Part shown: positions 13,476-26,265 of the stretch, in pieces
Layout: each line of letters starts with the position of its first letter
Position numbering within the stretch: position 1 is the stretch's first letter
NCBI RefSeq assembly: GCF_008831285.2
Contig: NC_045138.2
Location: forward strand, 14,954,571-15,018,570
Source: Nymphaea colorata
Taxonomy: Eukaryota > Streptophyta > Magnoliopsida > Nymphaeales > Nymphaeaceae
Reading direction: 5' to 3'
DNA: 64,000 bases
Notes under the pieces: model-generated
The model's database searches: none
What the model saw: only the letters and a program-made list of their open reading frames with translations
What the model was told of the DNA's origin: nothing
Program-made: the position numbers and the translations under genes

Positions 13476-13699
13476 TGCCCTATTTCATGAACTTAGGTTA
13501 AAAAATAGCTCACAGCCTTTTGAATGTCTAGTTCACTTCCAGTTCTTAATTTCCTGTTCAAGAACCGTAGGATTTTCTGTTTCAGCCCCGAAAACAGACA
13601 TTCAGGCGCTTGAAAAGAAACAAAGGTCCCTGATTGAGCCCTTTACGAAAGTGAAAAAGAAAAGGCCAAGAATGAAAACTGCCCACTGCTAACGACAAA

Positions 13700-15370
13700 A
13701 TGGAAAAGACCAAAAAAAAGGTCTTTTCCATGGTTCCACCAAATCGGGTCCAGCATTGTGAAAGTCGCTTCTTGAATCAAATGGGTGTGGTTACGGATTC
13801 AGCAAATCAGCCGGTTCACCAATTCAGTCGACTCGATCGTAAATCATCAAAAATAAGAAAATTCTTTAAATATATCTAAAAATATTTAAAAAATTATATA
13901 TAGCACCCTTGAATCAGCACTAAATAGAACTGGTTTGCCACCAACTATCCCATCTGGATGATAATTGATGCAGTCTTTCGTAAGAGAAGTCCAATCCATG
14001 AATATTGAACTCTGAACACAATACCAGTGGCAAAGATAAACGGGGCCTGATGTGGGTCTCCAAAAAAATTTCATTGAAAGGACTCATAATACAAGTCAAA
14101 AAAATATAAGGATATCACATCAGATGTGGGCTTGTGACTCAAGTGCCCCTCGGCCAGCAAAACCTTACCTCCGTCACTACAACTAAATCTCCATTCATGT
14201 TACTTTTGCTTTTCGGCTGTGTCGCCACTCCTGAAAAAGGCTTCTTTTCCGCAAGAATGATATACCAAAGAACTTAAGTTTTTGTCACTCACCACTTCGC
14301 TAGCTTTTCTTTTATAGTTTTGTCTTTTGGTGGGTAGTTCTTGTCATCAAGCAACTTCTCTGTTTGAAATGAAGAAAACAATCCATTCAGCAGGAACCTG
14401 CGTTCACTCTACTTGTTTATTCACATAGTTCCAAAGCAAGCTTTTTCAAGTGGTACAAAAGGAATGGCTCACAACCTTTCATGCTTCTAACAATGTGGTG
14501 TGAAGTCGTCGACATGGCTTTGTGGAGACACTTTCATGATGTTTATTCTCTTCAGAAAAGCGGCCATCGATATCTAGACATGATCCCCCTAGAGAATCAT
14601 AAAGTAACTACAAATAGCTCTAGTTTGGATCGTGGTGATGATAGAAAAGATTTATACCACTTCAACAAACCCAAGAAAGAATAAGTTAGTTGCCTCTATA
14701 AATCATGAATAGTAAAAGCAAGCACAGTGATATTTCTTAGTGCTTTGGAATGATGAGAGAAGCCCCAAGTTTTCTGGATATGTCAAACTTGCTCATGCTT
14801 TATCATGCCAAGGCCACCAAAGAAGTTATGTACAATCGATTTGGTGGTAAGGCGAATTTATGCTTGGTAGTTGCTTTAAGCTAACTCACATGAATCGAGT
14901 TACCAGAAGAGCAATAAGGCTTTGCTTTCTACTGATTCATTCTTAAAGTGGCTTTGCTATTCAAAAGCAGGGGAAAAGAGGAGGAGACGAGCAATTTAAA
15001 TAGTTTGACGATCCTGTAGCTTCAATGGAAGAAAATTCCATACTCAAGCGGCTGCTCCTTTGAGACGATTGATAACATGTTCCGTGCTTTTTTCTCATCA
15101 CCATCTTCAGCAAAGAAAGGCGTTGAGGACTGCTGCTGGACTATTAATTTGTACCAAATTAAGCAACGGAATCGCCAATGGTCATTTTCATGAAGAGAGG
15201 AAAGGCCGAGCTAGCCCTCTAACGTCATCTTGCGTCAACCTTTGGGCAAGTGGGTAGGAGAGAAAAAACATGTTTCACAAGCTTCTTGTACATTATATAA
15301 CCATTTTTTCCTTCATGTCATTGATCGGGAATTAATTCCCGTTTGTGTTTTTCAAATTTCCGCAAGTTTC
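13700..15370. other. Intergenic, nothing recognised
   Basis: AT-rich DNA with short frames only. I tried both strands for plant protein motifs and transposon ends and found none that I could support. Confidence 0.5.
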
Positions 15371-15384
15371 AGAATGTGGGCTTC

Positions 15385-15520
15385 GCTTTTGGTTGCCCAA
15401 GATGGGGGATTTTGAGCTTGCAGCAGAGATTCTAGCAGCTCTGGTTCAGTCAGCTGGAAAGGCCGATCTTTCAAATGGGTCCGGTGATTGTTCATCTCAG
15501 CTTTCGAGGATTAGATAAGT
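15385..15520 (+). pseudogene. C-terminal-like coding scrap at the edge of block B
   Basis: One plus frame reads RFWLPKMGDFELAAEILAAL, then VQSAGKADLSNGSGDCSSQ, to a TAA near 15517. The composition is that of a real protein C-terminus (amphipathic helix, then a Ser-rich tail). The last ~50 bases lie inside the duplicated block and recur at about 38306-38357, where an in-frame stop (CGCGATTGATC) breaks the frame. I do not recognise the family and see no upstream exon. Confidence 0.25.
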
Positions 15521-15984
15521 GTCATGGTTTGATGGAGACGATGGCTGAAACGGTCTACATGGCACATGTTCTAGTTCTTCCATTACTCATACTCCCGGAG
15601 GTGAAGGCTAGTCTCTAGAGTTTGTTTATCAGGAAAGGCTATACGAGAGGTTAGGTGGGTGTAGAGAATCATTCCATTTAGAGAAAAGATATGGAAATCA
15701 GGAGAAACCATGACCAACCCATTTGGAACCCTAAATTCATTATCTTTTCCTTGTTAACCATTTTTGTTATTGATAATTAAACTGGTCGGCATGCACCAGA
15801 AGCTTGGATGAATAGAATAAAGATGTCATGACTCAGTTTCAAATGCTTCCAAAAGAATGGCCCCCTTTTGCTTGCTTTTCGTTTTTTCTTTTTTTATTTA
15901 ACAGAACAAGATGCCTAAGCATGTTCTTATTGATGAAACTACATGGTTAGAATCGTACCTCTCTTTCATGAGTTTGACAGGTAA

Positions 15985-17816
15985 CTATGACCCTTTAATT
16001 TCTACCACAACATGGGGACCTTGACTACCATAATCTGAATTAACATTAGCCAGGTGTTCAGATTTTGCTGTGGCATTGGCTGGCATATGGTTCTCGAAGG
16101 TGGCACGAACTGACAATTCTTCGACACTCGAGACGATAGCGTCGATTCGGCCCAAAACCTCTATGAGTATAGATGCCACATTTGCAAGAGGGAGTAGGTC
16201 CATTAGAGCTGGGCCTGTAACAGTGTCTCCATGTGCAGTACGAAAATTGGGATGAGCTTGAGGTAGCGACTTGAGGGCCGTATACAGTTCCATGACGGCA
16301 TCATTGGCAGAGTCGATCAGGGGCTCAATGGAGGACGGTCTGTTCATGCTGTCTATGTCCATTGAGAGCTGCCTCAAGACCATTGATGACAATGAGCTTA
16401 CCTTTAAGCATGGCTCCTTTAGTTGTTGACGAAGAGCTTTGGGTGCCTACATATGGAGAAAAACACTCATCCTCGCTATTTTCAGTTGTTACTATTCTTC
16501 TGCATATGTCACTTCAAAGAATATGCAGCAACAGGCACATGCCTCTTCCTCTCTTATTATTATAAATTTCAAAAGCGCAGATGACAGAGAGAGATTTTAC
16601 TTTATATTCTGAGTTGGTTGCTGCATTGAGTGCTTCAACACAGTAAGCACAAGCCCGAGTGGCTGTCCCGACCTTCAGGTATTGCTTCCATGGATGAAGA
16701 AACCTAAACCGCCCATGTGCAGGTTCCCATCTAGCAAGGTTTGCCTTGAAAAAACATGGGCATTCTTTAGTTAGATAAAAAGTTCATTCACTCCATAGAA
16801 AAAGCTCAAATAAATAGAAATAATGCGTTTCTCACCTAATGAGCCACACCTGCATGTATAGTTAACGGACAACATACACTTGCATACACATGCATGCACA
16901 CGCACACACATTGGCACACACAAAAGAGAGATACATCTATGCGGTGCTCGTTCTCGGATGATGGTGTACCATTAATTTAGTGATCTGTGATGAATTTTTC
17001 AAATTGAAAAAAAAAAACTACTTATAGTTGCAGGATGAGTAATGGATAACGTCCACCGGAAATCTAAACATTTGTATTGATGTATTTGGTTACTCACCAG
17101 CAATTCCTCTTTGGCCTTCGAATCAAGCACCGTTCTGTATCCTTGAAGACCAGGGGTATCTTTAGTTTTGAGTTCGTCCCCTTCTTCCTCTTCATTAAAG
17201 TACTCCTCGACACAACCTGAAATTCCACATTTCATACTTCAGAGCCTCATAGGTCTTCGATTGAAAATTGATTATAAAGCAGAGATAAAGATGAAAAAGC
17301 AAGTTCAGGCCTAAAGGTTTCTCGGTTTATAGTTTCTCCACCTGTCTGGGGCATAAATTTAAAATTTTTGAATTGAAAAACTTCCAGATTTTTTATCGTC
17401 TCAAATCGGCATAATATGGTAGAGGCCAGCTTACTCCTAGCAAGCTTGTCTGCCCAAGAAAGGTGCTCAGAAGTTGGCCACAGGAAAGTCATTATATAGA
17501 TTTTATATTTTTAGTTGGCATGCATGGTGAATATATTTCTCAATGCTTATGTTCTCAGACTCCATATAGAACTCCTGGAATCCGCATACTAAGAAAATAT
17601 GGCCACCACCATCAGGCACTTGGTTAATACAATTAGACAACTAATCAAATTTGCTGTAGGTAAAGCACTATCTCAGAAGGATGGATGAGAGCTACAATTT
17701 TGAGTTCACAACTTCTATTCTCAACCTTACTTTATGATGCATTTTCTTGCACTATCTACTTTAGTCGTGTACCCAAAAATGTTTTCATCATTCTTTATAC
17801 ATGTTTCATTTTTCTG

Positions 17817-17878
<62 letters not shown>

Positions 17879-17958
17879 TATGTATTTGTTAGAAAGAATA
17901 CATAGAGTAAGACAAGTTATTGATGCATGAGCCAATTTGGGAAGAGTGAATGGTCAAG

Positions 17959-17997
<39 letters not shown>

Positions 17998-19919
17998 TAG
18001 GTATGTATTTGTTAGAAAGAATACATAGAGTAAGACAAGTTATTGATGCATGAGCCAATTTGGGAAGAGTGAATGGTCAAGTTAAAAACTTGGAGGACAA
18101 AAACCAAGTCTCACAGGGCAAGAAATGAGTCTAAGCCCAAGCAATTCTCCTCATTGATTGATTGGCCTGGTTGGCGCAAGACTGGAATCAAATGAAATGG
18201 AATGAGTTTGCCAAACAAGTAAGAAAAAAAAAAAAGGAGAACTTAACCCAAAGAAGGACAGAAAATGGACCTTCCATTGAATCAGCAAGCGTCTGCAAGT
18301 TCTTGACAATTGAGTTGTGCAGATCTCCTCCTGCCCACACAGGACATATCACTATAGATACAATCAGGCACAGAGAGCCACCAACCGCTACAGTGGAGAC
18401 ACGTTCTTGTGCCAACTTGAATAGTTTCTCCTCTCGGTAGCTAGACACTGAGACCAGGCTGAATGTCAGCATGAAGATCAAGACTCCATAGTCATATTTA
18501 GCTTTAATCCCTGGAAAGAATCTTGAAAATGTAGACGCTGAAGCTGCACTCAGTTTGGTTAATATGTTCAATATTCAAACAGGTCAAGAGCAAAGAAAAT
18601 GTAAAGAAATTCAAAAGACCAAGTTTGTGATTTCTGCTAATTTTTCGTTCTGATTACCAAGTAGGAAGATGGAGGCACCAAGGATTATGGGTTCGCCTTT
18701 GTCCCCAGCAAGGCTGGCTATGTAATGGACGCCAAGACCCAGTGATCCAGCAACCAGAGTTCCAAATGCTCTGTTGAGACCTTTGCTCAAGGTTCCACCT
18801 TAGCCATTAAAAGAAGCTTGATATTAGCAATTTATATAAAAAAAAATCTTAAACAATATCAAAAAGTTTATGTAGTTCATTATAGAGGGTGTACATATGA
18901 TCTTAAAAGGAAATTAATAGTTCCATATTCCTAATATATTAACGCACTCTCATTTGGGCTCATGTGAAACGCACAAGACAAGGAGTTTTGACACATCACC
19001 AGCTTGATAAGAATTATAGCATCATCAAATGTAATTTAACACTGCAATCATATAGGGTAATGCTCAAAACCTTAATAACAAAAATTGCTACATTTTACAA
19101 CATCGCACACTGTTGGTGTATTTTCTTTTCCGAAAAATTCAACAGATGTGTCATCCTTACAATTATAAGGACATTGTGTTAGGCCCCAAAATTCTTACCA
19201 ATTCATTTTGGAAAATCCTTAAAGTTATTCTTCTAAGGCAGCAAGAAATAACGTAGACAAGGTTTTAGGTGACCTTCCATTTTTACTTTATGGTAGAGCA
19301 AAGGGAATCATGTTAAAAGCCCACGAATTTCGAAAAATAAATAAAAATTTATGCTGTTCTTTCAAGTTGAAATCAACTCGCTCATTTCATTAATAAAAGA
19401 AGAAAAACACTACCAATTTCAATCAAATCAATCTGGCTTAATTTCAATTTAAGAAGTAATGTGGAATGGTGAATGTTGACCATATTTCAAACAAAAAGTG
19501 TAGCCCATATAAAAAAACCGAAGAAATTTAAAGCTTATTTGTAAGATCAGAAACAAAAAATTTACTGTTAAACTAAACAACCACTACTTATTGACAGTGT
19601 TAATATCTGTTCTGGTTGTGGCAAATTAATGATCAAAGAATTGCAAGTATATATCTTAGCTACAAAAGCAGACTATTATGCAAGCAATTAAAGGTAATAG
19701 AAAACAAGCAGTAGGGACTCGCTTACCAACAGTATATTCAAAAACGACAGCTACTGTTATGACAGCCCACATGGCATTTCCTCCCATGCCTTCATAGAGA
19801 GGCCTCATGAAATAGAAGATCGTGACAATGGTGAGTGCGAGTCCCACCTTGAAGGCATGACAGATCCTTCTAGGATCGTCCCTACCCAATTTCAGCACCT
19901 TCTCCCATACAGTCTTCAT
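15985..19919 (-). CDS. Aluminium-activated malate transporter (ALMT) family anion channel
   Basis: Six minus-strand exons (19727-19919, 18658-18798, 18271-18543, 17098-17216, 16601-16744, 15985-16446) join in frame to about 443 residues. The N-terminal half carries the ALMT membrane segments: [36 protein letters not shown], the [17 protein letters not shown] segment, and [17 protein letters not shown]. The cytosolic half has the family WEP motif in [19 protein letters not shown] and the [10 protein letters not shown] segment, then a helical C-terminus. ALMTs conduct malate and other anions across the plasma membrane or tonoplast, in guard cells, roots or vacuoles. The subtype is not resolved. 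I chose the Met at 19919 because the same frame meets a TGA about 27 codons upstream with no earlier ATG. The N-terminus is therefore somewhat short for the family, and a 5' exon may be missing. Confidence 0.88.
17822..17998. repeat. Paired TA microsatellites
   Basis: Two TA tracts (about 17826-17876 and 17960-17998) within the 3' half of the ALMT locus (intron 3) flank one unit of an 84-bp direct repeat. In the second copy of block B the equivalent position has a single longer TA tract (about 40711-40772). Confidence 0.9.
17877..18081. repeat. 84-bp direct repeat in ALMT intron 3
   Basis: A unit starting TAGGTATGTATTTGTTAGAA and ending GAATGGTCAAGTT occurs at about 17877-17960 and again at about 17998-18081, separated by a TA tract. 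Copy 2 of the block has one unit only (about 40976-41061), so the duplication is specific to copy 1. TA-tract slippage is a plausible cause. Confidence 0.9.
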
Positions 19920-20046
19920 ACTTGTGCTAACTGTCGCTTTTGCGCTTGCAGCACCTCTAAAGATGCATGCAAAGATTCCAGCCTTTTGTTCCCCTCAAAC
20001 GCCCTTCAATGGAAATATTTCATTCATTGGCACACCCCAAACCATG

Positions 20047-20073
20047 GCTCTCTCTCTCTCTCTCTCTCTCTCT
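20047..20073. repeat. CT microsatellite upstream of the ALMT gene
   Basis: About 13 CT units lie just 5' of the ALMT coding start (on the minus strand this is GA). Copy 2 has only a short, interrupted version (about 45954-45973), so the tract length differs between copies. Confidence 0.85.
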
Positions 20074-21510
20074 AAAGGTTGTTTGGCTATCACCTAGGTG
20101 CCAAAGTGATATAAGAGACTGAATGTGCAGGTAGCCATTACTAGTAGCCATATATATACGTGTGTATGTGCATTCAAGGAATGGACATAGGAGAAAAGGT
20201 TGAGCGCTTTTGTGGATACTTTATGCTTTTGGCTTGTGTTCTTATGCACCGTACGGCTTGAAAACTGGTGTTTGCAGAAATTCAAGTCCTTTTAAGTGGG
20301 GATGACTCATCCAAAGTTTTTTGAGCAAGGAACTTTTTCCAGTACTTCTTGCGGTCCATCTAGGCCCTTCGTTGCCCAATTCTTCTGGTTCTTTCTGCTT
20401 TATGAATTTCTAGCTAGCTTTGTTGTTAATTCGGGAGATGTATTGTTCTTCAATATTACAGATACCAACCTGCATTTCTACTATTAAATCAGCTTGAGTC
20501 AGCCATTTTCAGATATATATTCTTCTTCTCTTGGCTTATTGCAGCATGAAACTGAATACTGTACACCAAAGCGATGATAAAATACAAGGATTGATTGAGA
20601 AATACATTCAGTTTCTAGTGTAGAAAAAGTACCCAGCTTTGACGTATTATATCATATATCCAAGCAAACTTGTATCTCAAACCTTACTGACATTAACTCA
20701 GCTGGAGAATTTGTGAAGGATGCTGCTGCATATGGATCTTGCGACCTAAGCTTTTTCATATTTAACTGCAGGCAGGAATACTTGTTTCAGAAACATGGAA
20801 AGTCAATTTTACGATCCAAAACCAATGTCCAATTGATTCAATTTTAGATGAGGTGCAGGACTAATATTCAAGAGATTCATGATCCATGCATTATTTATGA
20901 AGTTGGTCTAAGATAAAGAAAAATTGAGTTCCCATGAAGCTATACACTTATCAAATTCAGCATTACCTTCGTTAACGGCAAGCTCATCACCCTAACCAGG
21001 TTAGTCCATTTTTTGAGGTAATTTAGACAGCGCACCATATAGAAAATTGAAATCGACAGAATGACATGATCTTAAAGTGCCAAAAACGAGCCATTCTAAA
21101 AATGAGCCTGAAATAATTTTCTTGTTTCACCTTTGAAGATTAAAAGAAAAACATAGATGCTGACATGGTATGGGGTACTGAAGATGAGTTTGATATCAAT
21201 TTTCTTGAACTTTGAACATAAAGAGAAGGCACCAAGTAGACATTTTTTTCACATTTAGGTCACGAACATGAAACCAGGATCATGAAAAAATTACAAGAAG
21301 TTGCTGAATATTTAAGCAAATAACAAACCTTTTTAAAAGTTAGCAAATAGTCATTCAACTTTTAAGAGATGTTTCCAAAGAGCCGCCTGTAGGGAGAAGA
21401 AAATTATTTTTTGATATAAAATAAAATATACCTCCATAAACAACAATTCTTTACTTGCTGACAAAAGATAGTTTTGTCTTCAAGAAAGGTGTTTTTGTCT
21501 GTTTTATATA

Positions 21511-24500
21511 AAAAGTTAATATTTTTTTTTGTTGGTAAACGGGTCTTTGAGAATCTCCCTGTAAATTTTAAAAGTTGGGTGATACTTTGTTATTTGACCA
21601 ATGCCTCTTAAAGCAACCAAGATGAAACCATACTTTCAATCTTGGAGTACAGACAGTTCACAATAAGGCAGAAGCAATGGACGATGGACAAGGGACTAGT
21701 ACCAAGACATTTTCTTACTGGAATGCAACAATGAACAGAACAGGGGATAGCACAAATGGTCCTCATGGATCGACCAGTTTGAGGCATCTAAAAGACTCGA
21801 TGGTTTTTCTCATCCAGTCATCCTTTAGAAGTTAATTAAGTAAATTATTGTTTAAAGATCTGCATAGGAGACCTATTCCTGTTTTTCGTGTCGTTTTGGA
21901 ATTTGATTAATTAGTTGCATTTCCTAGAAGCATCCATTGTTATCCATCATTTTCCTTTTCTTTTTAGTCTCAATTCTTTTCCCATTGCTCCAACAGAAAG
22001 TGGCTACAGAAAATTTCCCAACTCTCCTCCTTCTTCATGGCTTGCAGCCTCTATTCCAAATCGCATATTCTTTTGTGATATATATATGTTCTTGACCAGA
22101 TAGGTATTGTAGTACCTTTATTACCTTTTGGTGGTGAGTATTGGGTTGTACTTCGCTTTCCATTTATTTCTCCCTCATGCTTTCCTACAAGCTTTCTTTA
22201 ATTGCTTCAATAGCTCCGACAGTTGGCATATAGAATTTGGGATGCCACTTAGTAGACTAGCCTGTATATCGAGATGTCTTCTCCTTTCTACCTCAACATT
22301 TTTAACTAAGCTAAAGGAACTAAATAAGCACCAACTTGACTAGAAGCCATTAGATCAACTTTCCAAGGTTGACATTCCCATGGCTTCATTCAAGTGGACT
22401 GGTGTAACATGCTTTTTCACCTTAGGCTAAACAGTTTAACTGCACTATAGGTGTATTCTTGTTGGCAGACACTGAGGTCAAAGTTGGATGAAAAAAAAAT
22501 AGAAGTTGACTCGGTTGGGTGGTAAGTTGGATCAGCCCCCAATAGGTTCTCCCAGGTGGCTGAGCTAGTGCTTAGATCTTATACATGGCATCTGCAAACT
22601 GTTAACAGATTTATGTTTCCTCCTCAAAATGGTGGTAGATGCAGTTTATTATTTTTTAAAATATTTAAAAAATGTTAAAAAGGACTTTTAAAACTACCGC
22701 CAACTTAGTGCCAACAGAAAAATTTATACTGAAAGAGTTTTTAGTAATCTTTGTCATTTCAAGTAGATCTAGAAGTTGGCAATATTCTAAACCATCCGAT
22801 TCCCTATTTATTCCCCTAAGGTATGGAGATAACCATCCCTCCTCTTCAAGACCCATGTTTTAAAAAAAATTAAAAAGAGATTGTTGTTGTTGCCATTTCT
22901 TTTTCTAATAGAAAGATTGATCACTAGTTATGATTACAAGCTAATTGGTGATTAGTTAACACAGGAGCATCAGACTAATGCAGAAGACGAGAAATTTTGG
23001 ATAATTCCATCATATACATTATTTGTCAAGCCATTCAGTTTGTCGTTGAATAATGACATGATCATTATATCTCTCTGAAACTTTAAACAGGTGTTGTCCA
23101 TAGTAATGCTACGATCCACTGTTTACAGAAGTGGCAGATTTTCTAGCATAGTCCTGCAAATGGAACAGAAAAGGTTATATCAAAAGGAACATTTGGATAG
23201 TTTTCTATTCACCACTAGATTAATCTAACTAGCTTGATATTCTCAGAGCATTAAGAGTAGTATTTTACTAAATATTTGTAAGTAATGATCCATTCTTCTG
23301 TTGTGCATTTATGAAGCATGATATTGGTGATGATACGTTCATAGTGATATCAATTGTGCCGGAAATTCTCTGGAAATTCTACTGCACTCGATGCAGATGG
23401 AAACCAAAGAACCTGTGAAGGAGAAGTTGTAGCTCATCTTCAGTAGTAACTCTCCTGTGAAAGATAATTTTCTTTCACCTTCTTGTTTCAAATTCTTAAG
23501 TGGATCTTTCTTGGCTCTGAAATTCTCAAAGTCTCCTAAAGCATGAAAGGAAATAACGATTTTGAATGGGATTGAGTACAAAAGAAGTTTATGATCGAAA
23601 GCAAAAGCAAATCCTGTTCTTTCTGCAAGTCTTTAGACCAAGTCCACTGGCAGTTGGATGGAGCACTTGTTGGAGATCTTTTCAGCAGTTTCTGTTCATA
23701 TTTTTTAATGGCCTTCAATGAAGATTATATTGGTCCAAGTCTCCTGCCCTCCAGTTTCGCTGGTACAAAATAATGACAGTAAACAGCTTCTGGTTGTGAG
23801 TTCCATACTGGCCTTCCTAAAAGTAAGAAGAGAATAGTTCTTGACCAAGAAACGACATCAAATCTTCAATTTCTAGGACTGGGTTATTCGCATCTTGAAG
23901 GATGAAGATTTTTATTCCAATATACCCCTACTTGGTTGTTAGACAACCAAAACTGTAAAGTTGGATGATGTTGGTCCAAATACTCATTTATTCCTCATCA
24001 GAATATAAAATAAATAAACAGCAACCATGTTTTTATAAGTGTTTAGATGATTGATGAACACTACATCAATCTTCTGAGCATGAAAAAACAGGTGAAGGGA
24101 ATTTTGGCATAAAATCTATATTCTGCTGCTTTATCAGTCCATCCTTTTAGATGCCTAGGTCTTTGGCATAAAGACAAGAAATCAAGTCTCCCCTTCAGTG
24201 CCTTTTGGACGGAGTGTAACAACAGCCACTGCCACTCTGCTTAACCACAACCATGCATAAAGAGGCTTTCTAGCCTATAGACATGCAAACTAAACAAAGG
24301 AATGTGGGTTGGAGGGTGATGAATGGTTGACAGTGGGTACCATTTGGTGAAAGCTTTTTATTTGATTGTGCTGCATCCACAAGTACTGTCTTCTGGTTAA
24401 TGGGATCCTGAGCCTTACTCCATTTTAAATTTGGTGAATGGTGCACATGTGATGCACACATTGAAGTCAGCCGTATTTTATTTCTTCTGCATCAGTTCTA

Positions 24501-26100
24501 ATGAGTGTCATCAACACGAAACAACCATATAAAGAAGTCGTACAAGTTGCAGCTGCTTTACCTTTGATTCTCGAGTTGAAGTGGTCTGTGTGCTTTGGCT
24601 GGTGCCCTGGAATCCATTTCAATTTCTGAAGGTCTCCATGCCTGCTGAGTGTCTTTGACACAAAAATATTGTTACAATCATTGGCAACCACCAGTTCCTT
24701 ACTGGCTGCTAAGTGACAAAAAACATGCATAGACATGCATATGCACACATGCATGCACAGGCGGTGGAGAATTAGGACAGGTGATACTTAGAACAGAAAG
24801 GCTCTTAGTCCTGCAACTGATGTGTTGCTGATTGCTAACGCGACCATATTGCTTGATACAAGGAAAAAAAAAAAAAAACGAAACCTCATTCTTTGAATCA
24901 TGTGCAGAGGAAAAAATGCTTCTTCATTTGCAACTTACCAACTACAAGAGATTGTCATGTTAAATATAAGGAAAAATATGAAGTAGCAAACAAGTAATGG
25001 GCCTTGGACCTTGATTAGTGTGGAGATGACAAGGGAACAGAGTATCTTAGCAGGCTTTTGATACCTTTGTGCAGCTGTTGAAGGGAATTCTTAAGTGAAG
25101 ACAGAGAAAAAGCTGTCTTGAGTACATGGTATTATATCACCAAGGATTTTGCTTTTATTGTTTGATTAAAGCATTTCATGAACATGGAACAACATGGAAC
25201 TGCCTTTCGTCACATGGTCAAAGCTAATGTACTCAGAGGAACCAGTGGTAGAGGCTTGTTATGGCCTGTCAGACTTAACCTGCTCTCCAACTATGTAAAG
25301 CTAATAGTACTTTGTCGTCAAGAAGGAAAACTGATTATAGGCATGTCAGCATGCAGCTAGAAAGGATGATTAACTCTTGGTTGCAGAAAGAAAAACTTAA
25401 GCATTTGGGCATATAGCATATCACAGAGTGCCCAACCTTTTTATTGAGAGAAATTCCTAAAGAATAAAAAAAATGTTAATTCTTGACATAAAATGGCACG
25501 GTACCTCTTGAAGACAAAACTACCTTGCGTCCGTCAAGGGAAGGAAGGGTAATGCCTTGGCAAGAGCATACTTTCGGTCATTTTAAATCAAAAATTGATA
25601 TTTTTTTTGTTAGAAAAGGGTAGACATAGTTTTGTAATTTTTTTCGATATTCTTTATATCTGGATGTATAACAGCATACAGAATCTGAAACAGTTAGCAA
25701 CTAGATGCCATCTTCTTGTTTCTCAGAACTGGCTAACAGATTTGAATTTGGGTTGAACATCTAATAAACCCAACAACCCAAAATCTCTATCAGATATGCG
25801 GATATGAGTTTAAATGTAGAGATTCATTTTAATGTTCTTTTATTACCTTTCAATACTTTAATTGATCTATTTTCGGTAACCAAAAAAAACATTTTTAAAG
25901 ACGAATAAACGCAAAAATCCTACATTCTCGTTTTCGATATTTGTAAAAAATTTCAAATTCGCATACTGAACCCAGTTGGATTCGCCTTCTCAGTGTATGG
26001 AGCATAGCTACTCAGCTCTGAAAGGGTTGATTTAAGGACCTAGGAATAATTTGACAAAGTTAAGATATTGAGGAACTCTTAAAGTTAAAAGCCCTACATC
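21511..26100. other. Gene-poor intergenic region
   Basis: AT-rich DNA with no gene I can support. On the minus strand, two short open stretches look mildly coding: about 24555-24655 (reading RPSEIEMDSRAPAKAHRPLQ before a GTAAAG donor-like site) and about 23590-23730 (KKYEQKLLKRSPTSAPSNCQ). Both are unrecognised and have no confirmed partners. Confidence 0.45.
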
Positions 26101-26102
26101 AG

Positions 26103-26265
26103 GGGTGGAGCCAAGGGGAGGCCGGGAGAGGCCTGGCCTCACCTCATCTCAATTTTTTTTATTTTACATACAAAATTTAAAAAATATTATTTATCTTATA
26201 TAAAAGATTGAAAAAATTATAATTCGGCTTCAGTTAAAAATTCTTGACTCTACCCCTACCCTAGA
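26103..26265. mobile_element. Short element of the CAGGGG(C/T)GGA family
   Basis: The left end is CAGGGGTGGAGCCAAGGGGA. The right end CTTGACTCTACCCCTACCCTAG contains CTCTACCCCT, the imperfect inverse of the left end. Inside are a GC-rich palindromic patch (GGGAGAGGCCTGGCCTCACC) and AT-rich DNA like that of the copies near 7531 and 675. I could not identify a clear target-site duplication. Confidence 0.6.

Larger units (their letters stand above)
15465..21510. repeat. Segmental duplication block B, copy 1
   Basis: From GATCTTTCAAATGG at 15465 to about 21510 the sequence matches, in the same orientation, 38306 to about 47315. Similarity covers the whole ALMT gene, its introns and about 1.5 kb of 5' flank. 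Copy 1 carries a ~105-bp stretch (about 20115-20221) that copy 2 lacks. Copy 1 lacks the 3-kb insertion, the 195-bp MITE and the 58-bp tandem repeat of copy 2. Copy 1 holds the intact gene, so it is probably closer to the ancestral state. Confidence 0.92.
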
